Origin: Melioribacter sp.
GTDB taxonomy: Bacteria > Bacteroidota > Ignavibacteria > Ignavibacteriales > Melioribacteraceae
Reading direction: 5' to 3'
DNA length: 64,000 bases
NCBI GenBank assembly: GCA_023250955.1
Contig: JAHEZQ010000006.1
Span: forward strand, 266,742 to 330,741
A program made the translations under genes and the position numbers. Under the pieces are notes generated by a model. That model searched no databases. It saw only the letters and a program-made list of their open reading frames with translations, and was not told the DNA's origin. Shown one piece after another: positions 54,114 through 62,415 of this stretch (position 1 is the first letter of the stretch; each line of letters starts with the position of its first letter).

Positions 54114-54974
54114 ATGGAAGAAAATAATAAGATAGAAGAAGAAAGAAATAAGGAACCGGAAGAAAAAAATGTTCCTTCAAACGAACCAGAAACCACAAAC
54201 ACGAAACAAGAGATTAATGATATGGAAATACATCATAAACATCACCATGATCTTCCAGGCAAAAAAGAAAGATCATGGAAGCATTATACAATTGAATTCT
54301 TTATGATATTCTTGGCAGTTTCAGCTGGATATTTTGTAGAAAACCAAAGAGAGCATTTTGTTGAGAGAAAAAGAGAAAAACAATTTATGACATCTCTTGT
54401 AAAAGACATTCAATTAGACACTTCTCAGTTTTCAAGATTAAGGATGTTCCGACTTAAAAGAGTAGAGACAATAGATTCATTAATTATATTCTTTCAGAAA
54501 CATTCTGGCCGAACGGTTCCTGCTTACGGATATGCGTTGGCCAATAAGCTTTTTGGTCATGCTGGTTTTTTTCAAAACAGTGGAACACTCGACCAGTTAA
54601 AAAACTCCGGCGGGTTGCGATTAATCGAGCACAGAAATGTAGTTGACTCAATTGAATTCTATGATCAGCAAATTAAACGTGTGGCGTTGAGAGATATCTA
54701 TGAAACCAACTTTTCGATGGAACATAGTAAACTTCTGCAGAAATTATTTGACGGCAGAACGCTGTTAAAAATATATACGGATTCAACTTATTATAAAATA
54801 CCTGCATCCCGGTCTGCTACGGTAAAACTGAATGAACAATATTTAGATGAATACCTGAATAACTTAATAATTTTTCGAACATTTGTAAGACAAGACATGA
54901 GCTTGCAGGCAACAGTGAAAGAAAAAGCAACACAGCTTATAACCTTGATTAAAAAAGAATACCAACTGGAATAA
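54114..54974 (+). CDS. Membrane-anchored protein with His-rich segment (DUF6090-like layout)
   Basis: A 286-residue protein of unknown function. Charged N-terminus (1-40) with a His cluster HHKHHHD (about 40-46), one membrane helix (about 61-76, EFFMIFLAVSAGYFV), then a helical domain starting NQREHFVERKREKQFMTSLVKDIQ. A single helix near the N-terminus followed by a basic R-K-x-E-x-x-F-M helix is the layout of DUF6090-type Bacteroidota proteins, but the match is only by eye. The middle contains GFFQNSGTLDQLKNSGGLRLI. No ribosome site is seen before the ATG. It is preceded by repeat copy 1. Confidence 0.65.
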   Translation: MEENNKIEEERNKEPEEKNVPSNEPETTNTKQEINDMEIHHKHHHDLPGKKERSWKHYTIEFFMIFLAVSAGYFVENQREHFVERKREKQFMTSLVKDIQLDTSQFSRLRMFRLKRVETIDSLIIFFQKHSGRTVPAYGYALANKLFGHAGFFQNSGTLDQLKNSGGLRLIEHRNVVDSIEFYDQQIKRVALRDIYETNFSMEHSKLLQKLFDGRTLLKIYTDSTYYKIPASRSATVKLNEQYLDEYLNNLIIFRTFVRQDMSLQATVKEKATQLITLIKKEYQLE

Positions 54975-55065
54975 ATAATGAAAGAGAGTTTTTTGATAAT
55001 GCACCGCCTGTATCAATAACAGGTTGATGAATAACGATGAGTCGCATATTGCTCTCGGCTTTTTA

Positions 55066-55107
55066 TAAAACAAATTGATTGACAAAGCTAAATCTCTTCT
55101 CTAAGTT
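55066..55107 (+). repeat. 42-bp intergenic direct repeat, copy 2
   Basis: Second copy of the element at 53946-53987 in the same orientation, located 102 nt upstream of the SIR2-like gene. Both copies contain TTGATTGACAA followed by a pyrimidine-rich TCTCTTCTCTAA. A shared promoter/regulatory segment or a footprint of segmental duplication are both possible. A short CCTGT/ACAGG hairpin (55007-55023) lies just before it. Confidence 0.75.
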
Positions 55108-55208
55108 TCTCATATCATCTAAAGGATTACATAAACAAACTTCACAACATTAGGTTTAGGGTATAGAAATAATGAAACAATATAATGTTCGACTCTAGGA
55201 TTATTTAA

Positions 55209-56135
55209 ATGATTGAAATCAAAACAGTTTTAATACTTGGAGCTGGGTCAAGTTATGGATACAAATTTCCGTTAGGGTTCGAATTGTGCCGGCTTATCTA
55301 TCAAATTGCTACTAGTTTAACAAATGAAAAGGAATTAAAAGAATTAAACACTTCTAAAGAAGAATTGGTAGCATTTTATCAAGGGTTTCGTTACTCCGGT
55401 GTTGTTTCGATTGATGAATTTTTATCTGCAAGGACTGAATTTATTGAGTTAGGAAAAAAACTAATCGCAAAAGTTCTTTTACCCTTTGAAAACGAAATGG
55501 ATCTTTTTCCTCCTTTTGATGATTCAATTTCTGAAGATTGGTATCGTTATTTATTAGAAAGAATGATGGTAGATAACTTAGAAGACTTCTCTAAAAATAA
55601 AATTTCAATTATCACTTTTAATTATGATAGATCCCTTGAACAATTTCTTTATCGCGCTTTGATGCACCGTTTTAAAGCTTCAAGCGAAGAGATCTCACAA
55701 CAATTAAAACAAATTAATATTATACATCCACACGGACAGTTGGGACTTTTACCTTGGCAAAATGAAAGTGGTGATAATTCTTTTACTGTACATTATATGG
55801 GTGGTCCGACCATTGCAAATATTATTGCTGCAAGCAAAGGCATTAAAATAATTCATGAGGCTAACGAGGATACACATGAATTTCAGAAAGCACATGAGCT
55901 TATTAACTCAGCAGATAGAGTTTTTATATTAGGTTTTGGCTATCATAAAGACAATCTTAGAAGATTACAATTGCGGAAGAGAATTCAATATCAAATGATG
56001 CTTGGAACAGTTTTGAATATGAAAAAAGAAGAAGTTGGACAAATTATTTTTGATTCGAATAGTGTTTTAGGTCAAGATCATCTAATTAATACTTCAATTT
56101 TAGAATTTTTCAAAGAAGTACAACGATTACAATAG
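55209..56135 (+). CDS. SIR2-like domain protein (possible NAD-consuming effector)
   Basis: A 308-residue soluble protein with the features of SIR2_2-type domains: a Rossmann glycine motif VLILGAGSSYGYKFPLG (11-15 GAGSS), the conserved IITFNYDRSLE (Asn138, Asp140), and IIHPHGQLG (His175-Gly176). The Asn and His positions correspond to the NAD-hydrolysing residues of anti-phage SIR2 proteins such as ThsA and DSR. Near the C-terminus, DRVFILGFGYHKDNLRRL is also typical. No partner of a known defence system is recognised next to it. AGGA precedes the ATG. It is in the same direction as the kinase and membrane-protein genes. Confidence 0.82.
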   Translation: MIEIKTVLILGAGSSYGYKFPLGFELCRLIYQIATSLTNEKELKELNTSKEELVAFYQGFRYSGVVSIDEFLSARTEFIELGKKLIAKVLLPFENEMDLFPPFDDSISEDWYRYLLERMMVDNLEDFSKNKISIITFNYDRSLEQFLYRALMHRFKASSEEISQQLKQINIIHPHGQLGLLPWQNESGDNSFTVHYMGGPTIANIIAASKGIKIIHEANEDTHEFQKAHELINSADRVFILGFGYHKDNLRRLQLRKRIQYQMMLGTVLNMKKEEVGQIIFDSNSVLGQDHLINTSILEFFKEVQRLQ

Positions 56136-56197
56136 TTGTAGAGAGTACAAAGTTTGCGTTTCTTACTTTTTCAAATAGTAACTCGCTACCAGATTTT

Positions 56198-57082
56198 TCA
56201 TCCGTGATAAATTTTTCTTCTGTTCGGCGCTTGCCGGCATTCATCTGAACAGCAGTAATCATTTTCTACTTTACATTTATCACAAGTTAACAGCATCAAA
56301 TCGCAATCCTGGTTGTGGCAGTTGATGTAGTATGAAGTTGGTTCTCCGCAATAATAACATTTACCGATATGTTTTATTTCTTCTTTCGTGTTGGGAGTTA
56401 CAATTCTGCGTTCATCAAAAACAAAAACGCTTCCTTCCCAAAATTTATCAGGATGCTGAGTAATGTAATTCCAAATTCCGCCGTCCATTTGGTAAACATC
56501 CTTAAATCCCTTTTCAACCAAAAGTGCGGAAGCTTTTTCACATCGTATTCCGCCCGTACAGTAAGTAACAACCGTTTTATTTTTGAACTCTTCTAATTCT
56601 TCAACAATACTTGGCCAATCGCGGAAGGTATCCATTTTTGGTGTAATTGCATTCTTAAATTTTCCAATCACACTTTCGTAATCGTTGCGTGCATCAACAA
56701 TAATAAAATCTTTTCCCGTTTCATAAAAATTATTCAACTCTTCAGGCTTCAATCGTTTGGCTGTTTTAGAAAGATCAACCTCGCCGAAACTTGCTGTAAC
56801 AATTTCCTGTTTAACTCTTATATGCATTTTCTTAAACGCATGTTCATCATGTTTATCTTCTTTGAACCAAATGTCCGCAAACTCGGGATATTTTTTTATT
56901 TCCGATTTGTATTTTTTAATATTGTCAATCGTGCCGGAGACGGTTGCATTAATTCCTTCGGCAGAAATCCAGACCCTTCCGAGAATATCGTTCTTTTCGC
57001 AAAAGCGGAGATGATCCTGCTGAAATTTCTGCGGTTCTGAAAAATTTATATATTTATAAAAGAGTAAAACTCTATAATCCAT
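56198..57082 (-). CDS. trhO: tRNA uridine(34) hydroxylase TrhO (rhodanese-like, YceA family)
   Basis: A 294-residue enzyme that hydroxylates uridine 34 of certain tRNAs on the path to cmo5U/mo5U. Order: N-terminal acylphosphatase-like domain (about 1-95, with GRVWISAEGINATVSG); rhodanese domain (about 110-210) with IIVDARNDYE and the active-site Cys loop VVTYCTGGIRCEKA; and a C-terminal cysteine-rich zinc region (CYYCGEPTSYYINCHNQDC, CDKC, CCSDEC). All are family hallmarks. Convergent with the SIR2-like gene and divergent from the SpoIID gene. Confidence 0.92.
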   Translation of the reverse strand: MDYRVLLFYKYINFSEPQKFQQDHLRFCEKNDILGRVWISAEGINATVSGTIDNIKKYKSEIKKYPEFADIWFKEDKHDEHAFKKMHIRVKQEIVTASFGEVDLSKTAKRLKPEELNNFYETGKDFIIVDARNDYESVIGKFKNAITPKMDTFRDWPSIVEELEEFKNKTVVTYCTGGIRCEKASALLVEKGFKDVYQMDGGIWNYITQHPDKFWEGSVFVFDERRIVTPNTKEEIKHIGKCYYCGEPTSYYINCHNQDCDLMLLTCDKCKVENDYCCSDECRQAPNRRKIYHG

Positions 57083-57404
57083 TTTGTTTCAATCTGTCCA
57101 GATTTATTTATGTTATGCGAAACGAAAAAGCCGTAATTGTCATTCTGAGCATAGCGAAGAATCTTTGCTTAAAATTGTTTGAGATGTTTCGCTTCGCTCA
57201 ACATGACAACGCTTAACTTCAATTAATTTGCCCAATAAAGATAACAAATCTTTTTATAAGCGTAAAATTGGTCTTCTCATTTATCCCCAATATTTACAAT
57301 AGTGAGACTCGGATTAACATTTAAATCGTTTAATGATCTGCTATTGCCCTACCCAATTACTTATTGCATTCCTATATTGCAGTTACATTATCGAATAATT
57401 AAGA
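57083..57404. other. Intergenic region between trhO and the SpoIID-like gene
   Basis: A 322-base gap between divergent genes. It contains the palindromic repeat 57139-57207. The other 200 or so bases are AT-rich and must carry two divergent promoters, but no convincing -35/-10 pair, RNA gene or small reading frame was identified. Confidence 0.5.
57139..57207. repeat. REP-like palindromic element, copy 2
   Basis: Imperfect palindrome bounded by GTCATTC and ACATGAC, with internal GAGCATAGCGAAGAATC opposing GATGTTTCGCTTCGCTC. It is the same element type as 23188-23265, again in an intergenic position. Confidence 0.7.
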
Positions 57405-58727
57405 ATGAACGAACCAATAGTCAGCGTAGGAATATTAACCGAAAAAGAAATCCGTTTTGATCTTTACGGTGAATTTACCTTAAGGGGTGCGGATAAAAAG
57501 TTTAGCGGAAAATTTAAAGTTAAGCTGAATGGTGATAGAATTTTACTCAGCCAGGATAAAAAAGAAATATTTTCCTCCGATGAGATATTTTTTAATCCTA
57601 ATGATCTAGAGACCGAATCATTTCTTCTTCGGGATGTTTTGATCGGAAAAGGTTTTCACTGGCAGAGTAAGGAGAATCAAAGATTCCGCGGAAGATTAAA
57701 ATTTATAAAAGAGAAAGATCAAATTACCGCCATTAATATCCTTCCGCTCGAAGAATATCTCACGAGTGTTATCTCATCGGAAATGAGCGCCAACAGTTCA
57801 ATCGAACTTTTAAAAGCACATTCCATTGTTTCGCGCGGGTGGCTTCTTGCACAACAGGAAAAAAAGAACAAGAAAGCAGTAAATGAAATTATTGGCGAAG
57901 ATGAAATTATCAGATGGTATGACAGAGAAGATCACACCAATTACGATTTTTGCGCGGATGATCATTGCCAGCGTTATCAAGGCGTAACAAAAATTATTAA
58001 TGATAATGCCGTGAATGCAATTGCTTCCACACGCGGACTTGTACTTAAGTATAAAGATATGATCTGCGATACGCGTTACTCAAAATGCTGCGGCGGAATT
58101 ACTGAAGTTTTTGAAAATGTCTGGGAGAATGTTTCCCATCCGTACTTAGGTTCAATATTAGATTATAAATTTAGATTTGACGACGACCGTACGGATATTC
58201 AAAAAGAGAATTTTGCGGATCATTGGATAAATTCAACACCTCAAACTTTCTGCAATACAACCGATGAAAGAATTCTCTCAAGCGTACTGGTCAATTTCGA
58301 TCATTCAACAAATGATTTCTTCCGTTGGAATGTTGAATACACACAAGATGAGATCGCGGAACTAATAAAAACAAAAAGCGGAATTGATTTTGGAAATATT
58401 ATTGATCTAATTCCAATTGAACGCGGTCCATCAACACGTATTATAAAATTACAAATCGTCGGTACAAAGAAAACAATTACAATTGGAAAAGAACTTGAGA
58501 TAAGAAAGATTCTTTCCAAAACACATTTATACAGTTCTGCTTTTGTTATTGAAAAAGGAAAAATTATCAAGAGAGTTCCTCAAAAATTTATTTTGCATGG
58601 CGCCGGATGGGGACATGGTGTTGGATTTTGTCAGATCGGCGCGGCTGTAATGGGTGAGCTTGGTTATGGTTTTGATGAAATACTAATGCACTATTTCAAC
58701 GGTGCAGAAATTCATAAAATTTATTAA
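57405..58727 (+). CDS. SpoIID/LytB-domain protein
   Basis: A 440-residue protein with a SpoIID domain (about 95-430): LPLEEYLTSVISSEMSANS, AHSIVSRGWLLAQQ, HCQRYQGV, and the terminal HGAGWGHGVGFCQIGAAVM. SpoIID-type proteins are lytic transglycosylases that act on denuded peptidoglycan glycans; the catalytic Glu corresponds to the one in ISSEMSA. No signal peptide or membrane helix is evident at the chosen ATG, so the enzyme may be leaderless or the N-terminus (about 1-90) is an unusual targeting region. The BatA-like gene begins 3 nt downstream. Confidence 0.85.
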   Translation: MNEPIVSVGILTEKEIRFDLYGEFTLRGADKKFSGKFKVKLNGDRILLSQDKKEIFSSDEIFFNPNDLETESFLLRDVLIGKGFHWQSKENQRFRGRLKFIKEKDQITAINILPLEEYLTSVISSEMSANSSIELLKAHSIVSRGWLLAQQEKKNKKAVNEIIGEDEIIRWYDREDHTNYDFCADDHCQRYQGVTKIINDNAVNAIASTRGLVLKYKDMICDTRYSKCCGGITEVFENVWENVSHPYLGSILDYKFRFDDDRTDIQKENFADHWINSTPQTFCNTTDERILSSVLVNFDHSTNDFFRWNVEYTQDEIAELIKTKSGIDFGNIIDLIPIERGPSTRIIKLQIVGTKKTITIGKELEIRKILSKTHLYSSAFVIEKGKIIKRVPQKFILHGAGWGHGVGFCQIGAAVMGELGYGFDEILMHYFNGAEIHKIY

Positions 58728-58730
58728 CGA

Positions 58731-60845
58731 ATGACATTTCTTAACCCCGCAATATTATTTGGTCTGATCGCTGCTTCAATTCCGATTGTTCTTCACTTTC
58801 TAAATCTGCGTAAGTTAAAGAGAGTTGAGTTTAGTACTCTTGCTTTTTTGAAAGAACTGCAGAAGACAAAGATCAAAAGAATAAAATTTAAACAGTGGCT
58901 ATTACTATTGCTGCGTATTGCAATAATTATTCTCCTTGTAATGGCTTTTGCCCGTCCAACCGTTAAAACTATTACAGTTGTAAATTCATCTGCAGCTAAA
59001 ACAACTGCTGTAATTATAATAGATAACACATTCAGCATGTCTGTGGTAACTGGGAATGGATCATATTTGAATCATGCGAAGCAGATTGCAAAAAATCTTC
59101 TTTCCAATTTTCAAGACGGGGATGAGATTGTATTGTTGGGTGTCGGCAATCTATCGAACGAACTAGTTCAGCCAACGACCAACAACAAGCAACTAGCGAA
59201 ACAAATTGATGAATTGGAAATATCTTCAGTAAGCAGAACTCTTAACGAAGCTATTGTAAAAGCGGCGCAGGTTTTATATCAATCGAATAATTTTAACAAA
59301 GAAATTTATTTGCTTACAGATTTGCAGAAAGGACGAGTTTATAATTCTTCGAATGAGTTATCAAATCTTTCCAGTATTTTCAATAATAATGTACGTCTCT
59401 ATTTAATTAATCTATCCGAAAAAGAACCGGTTAATCTCGGTATTGAAGAAATCAAACCTAACAACCAAATATTCGAAAAAGGAAAAACAGTAAGCTTTGA
59501 TGTAACTGTTAAAAACTATTCCGAACAATCCGTTAACAACTCTGTTGCTTCTCTTTTTGTTAACGGCAAAAGAAGCGCTCAGCAAAGTTTAAATCTTTCG
59601 GCGGGCGAATCTAAAATAATTCCGTTCGAGACAACTCTTTTGGACACTGGTTTGGTTGAGATATATGCCGAGTTGGAAGATGATGATATTCTTCATGACA
59701 ATAAAAGATTTTTCAGCGTTTATGTGCCGGATAAAATTTCCGTTTTGTTTCTTACAGACAACCGTGACGACGCAAGGTTTGTGAAATACGCCATTGATGA
59801 TCCTACAAAACAGAAAGTGAGAATTACAGAAAATAGTTTATCGCAAGTTTTATCTTTGAATTTAAAAAATTATGATGCGGTTATTGTCATCGGCTCGGAA
59901 CAGAATTCCGATTGGAAAAATTTGTTCGGCTATGCAGAAAGTGGTGGTGGTTTAATATTAGTGCCGGGAACTCAAAGCACTTTATCAAATTTCCAAAAGT
60001 TGTGCATTGCATTAAATATTTCTTTACCAGTCAGGGCCGTGGGAAAAATAAATTCTCAAGACTCTCCCGCTTTGTTCGATAAAATCAATTATCAAGATCC
60101 ACTCTTTGCTGATCTGTTTGAAAACAATAAACAGCAGCAAGTTGAATCACCTGAGATTTATTATTATTTCAAAATTGTTCCGGGCAGTAACGGTAAAAAT
60201 ATTATTTCTATGTCCGATGGATCATCTTTCTTAAGCGAGTATAAACTCGGTGCGGGAAAAGTATTTCTATTTAATTCATCATTAAATCTTAGCTGGAATA
60301 ATTTTCCTCTCAAAGGTTTTTTTGCGCCATTGATTAACAGACTTGTTCTTTATTCCTCTTCAAAATTTAAAGAGCAAAACACATTTTACACCGGACAAAA
60401 CATCACGGCTGATATTTCGAATCATTCCATATCTCAAATCAAAGTTGAGAAACCCCGCGGAGAAAATGAATATGTTAATTCTGATTCGCTAACAAATCAA
60501 AATTATTTTACATATACCAAAACGGATGAGACAGGTATTTACAAATTCTTCTCATCAAATAAATTGCTGGATTATATTTCCGTTAATCACGATCCCAAAG
60601 AATCGGTTACCAACAAAGCTGACTTTTCGGAATTTGAAGATTACTTAAAGCAAATTAGTTTCGAAGGAAAATCTTATTCACTCTCGCCAAACGATGATTT
60701 TACAAAAGCAATTTACCAATCGCGATTTGGAACTGAGTTGTGGAAATATTTTTTAATTGCTGTTTTATTATTGGCAATAGCAGAATCTCTTGTTGCAAGA
60801 AACACTAAAAAAGATTTATCAAGCATCGGAATTAAGAATGATTGA
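58731..60845 (+). CDS. BatA-like membrane protein with von Willebrand-type domain
   Basis: A 704-residue membrane protein. Residues 1-78 are an N-terminal BatA domain: two helices with LNPAILFGLIAASIPIVLHF, LRKLKRVEFST, then KQWLLLLLRIAIIILLVMAFARPT. A vWA-like domain (about 85-230) carries MIDAS-like DNTFSMS. A CARDB-like region (about 235-330) and a glutamine-amidotransferase-like/vWA-adjacent region (about 335-560) follow, with a final membrane helix (about 668-688). Bacteroidota Bat proteins are linked to aerotolerance and to MoxR ATPases, but no MoxR is adjacent. Likely inner membrane with the bulk outside. Its end overlaps hflX by 8 nt. Confidence 0.85.
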   Translation: MTFLNPAILFGLIAASIPIVLHFLNLRKLKRVEFSTLAFLKELQKTKIKRIKFKQWLLLLLRIAIIILLVMAFARPTVKTITVVNSSAAKTTAVIIIDNTFSMSVVTGNGSYLNHAKQIAKNLLSNFQDGDEIVLLGVGNLSNELVQPTTNNKQLAKQIDELEISSVSRTLNEAIVKAAQVLYQSNNFNKEIYLLTDLQKGRVYNSSNELSNLSSIFNNNVRLYLINLSEKEPVNLGIEEIKPNNQIFEKGKTVSFDVTVKNYSEQSVNNSVASLFVNGKRSAQQSLNLSAGESKIIPFETTLLDTGLVEIYAELEDDDILHDNKRFFSVYVPDKISVLFLTDNRDDARFVKYAIDDPTKQKVRITENSLSQVLSLNLKNYDAVIVIGSEQNSDWKNLFGYAESGGGLILVPGTQSTLSNFQKLCIALNISLPVRAVGKINSQDSPALFDKINYQDPLFADLFENNKQQQVESPEIYYYFKIVPGSNGKNIISMSDGSSFLSEYKLGAGKVFLFNSSLNLSWNNFPLKGFFAPLINRLVLYSSSKFKEQNTFYTGQNITADISNHSISQIKVEKPRGENEYVNSDSLTNQNYFTYTKTDETGIYKFFSSNKLLDYISVNHDPKESVTNKADFSEFEDYLKQISFEGKSYSLSPNDDFTKAIYQSRFGTELWKYFLIAVLLLAIAESLVARNTKKDLSSIGIKND

Positions 60846-62109
60846 ACTTAAACCGGTTCCAAAAGAACGCGCTATATTAATTGCACTCGTTACAGAGGAT
60901 TACTCAAAAGATCAAGTTGAAGAACATCTTGAGGAATTGGAATTACTTACTAACACTGCAGGCGCAATTACCGTTTTCAAAATTATGCAGGAGCGTTACA
61001 GACCAGATCCAGCGTTTTTTATAGGAAGGGGAAAAGCCGAAGAGGTTGCTCAACTGATTGAGTTAAATGATATTCAACTTGTAATATTTGATGATGATTT
61101 GAATGCTACCCAAGCGCGTAATCTTGAAAAACTTTTTGAGCGGAAAGTTTTGGATAGAAGCGGATTGATCTTTGATATCTTTGCTTCTCACGCAAAAACA
61201 CGAGAAGCAAAAACTCAAGTAGAACTTGCTCAGCTTCAATATATGCTTCCCCGTTTAACGCGTGCATGGACACACTTATCAAAACAATACGGAGGCATTG
61301 GCACGAAAGGCCCCGGTGAAACGCAGATCGAAACCGACAGAAGAATAATCCGTACAAAAATCAGCAGGCTGAAAGAGAATTTAAAAAAAATTACCGCACA
61401 GCAAGTAACAAAAAGCGCAGGAAGAAAAGATCAGATCACAGCCTGTCTTGTTGGTTACACTAATGCCGGAAAATCAACTTTATTAAACCGTTTAACCGAA
61501 GCCGGTGTTCTTGCTGAAGATAAATTGTTCGCAACACTTGATTCCACAACACGTTCTTTCGAGATCGAAAAAAATAAAAAAATTCTAATGAGTGATACGG
61601 TTGGATTCATACGTAAACTTCCGCATCATCTTGTTGCCTCTTTCAAGAGCACACTAAATGTTGTAAAGGATGCGGATCTTATTCTTCATGTAATTGATAT
61701 CTCTCATGATTTTTTCGAAGATCATATTAAAATTGTTGATTCCACACTTGAAGAATTAAACAGCCACAAAAAAACGCAAATAAAAATATTCAACAAGGTA
61801 GATGCACTGAAAGACAAAAACAAAATGGATTACGTTTCTAAACAATACAAAAACAGTATTCTTATTTCTGCCGAACGAGGGATTAACATTACCAATTTGA
61901 AAAAGATGCTCTTAAATATTTATGAACAGAATTTCATAACCGGTAAGGTTGAGCTGCAACATCATGAATCAAAAATGGTCTCCAAACTTTATGAAATGGC
62001 AGAAATAATCTCTGCCGATTACAAAGAGGATAAAATTATAATTACGTACCGGGCAAGTTCCGTGGTACATAATAAAATTCAGAGGATGATTAAAGAGAAA
62101 TCAACATAA
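60838..62109 (+). CDS. hflX: Ribosome-associated GTPase HflX
   Basis: A 423-residue GTPase that splits stalled or stressed 70S ribosomes. N-terminal HflX domain with ADPAFFIGRGKAEEV-like RPDPAFFIGRGKAEE and FDDDLNATQARNLE; the GPGETQIETDRR helix; a G domain with G1 GYTNAGKST, switch region SDTVGFIRKLPHHL, G4 FNKVDAL and G5 ISAERG. The start at 60838 gives the usual length; an upstream in-frame ATG at 60790 lies within the preceding coding sequence. It overlaps the BatA-like gene by 8 nt. Confidence 0.95.
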   Translation: MIELKPVPKERAILIALVTEDYSKDQVEEHLEELELLTNTAGAITVFKIMQERYRPDPAFFIGRGKAEEVAQLIELNDIQLVIFDDDLNATQARNLEKLFERKVLDRSGLIFDIFASHAKTREAKTQVELAQLQYMLPRLTRAWTHLSKQYGGIGTKGPGETQIETDRRIIRTKISRLKENLKKITAQQVTKSAGRKDQITACLVGYTNAGKSTLLNRLTEAGVLAEDKLFATLDSTTRSFEIEKNKKILMSDTVGFIRKLPHHLVASFKSTLNVVKDADLILHVIDISHDFFEDHIKIVDSTLEELNSHKKTQIKIFNKVDALKDKNKMDYVSKQYKNSILISAERGINITNLKKMLLNIYEQNFITGKVELQHHESKMVSKLYEMAEIISADYKEDKIIITYRASSVVHNKIQRMIKEKST

Positions 62110-62111
62110 AA

Positions 62112-62285
62112 TTATTCTGATTTCTTATTACTTACTTCTGATTTCTTTTTATAAATGCTTTCCTTTCCCACTCTGTCACGCTTATCAACCCAACGGTCAA
62201 TCTTCGCAATCAACAATCCGAATAAAGCCAGCCCGATAATAATAAGCAGAGTTACAAAAATGAATACTATCGTATATAAACTCAT
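62112..62285 (-). CDS. 57-residue single-helix membrane protein
   Basis: A short minus-strand gene between hflX and the ammonia-lyase. The product begins MSLYTIVFIFVTLLIIIGLA, has one membrane helix (about 4-27) and a charged basic tail containing KIDRWVDKRDRVGKES. AAAGG lies eight bases before the ATG. Size, ribosome site and clean helix-plus-charged-tail composition support a real gene, although no family is recognised. It converges on hflX with 2 nt between stop codons. Confidence 0.6.
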   Translation of the reverse strand: MSLYTIVFIFVTLLIIIGLALFGLLIAKIDRWVDKRDRVGKESIYKKKSEVSNKKSE

Positions 62286-62415
62286 TTCAGACCTTTTTTA
62301 TTTAGACGTTCTAAAATCTAAATCTTTCTAAATTAACAATAATTTTCTTCCTCACTTTTAGTCAAACTCTTCTTAAGTTTGATAAGTCATTTTTCTATTT
62401 CTCGGAGGAAATAAT

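Noticed and set aside
55007..55110. Possible integron attC site or cassette array in the 52-56 kb block
   Set aside because: The same-strand genes and repeated intergenic element suggested cassettes, but no clear RYYYAAC/GTTRRRY core pair and no integrase are visible; kept only as a direct repeat.
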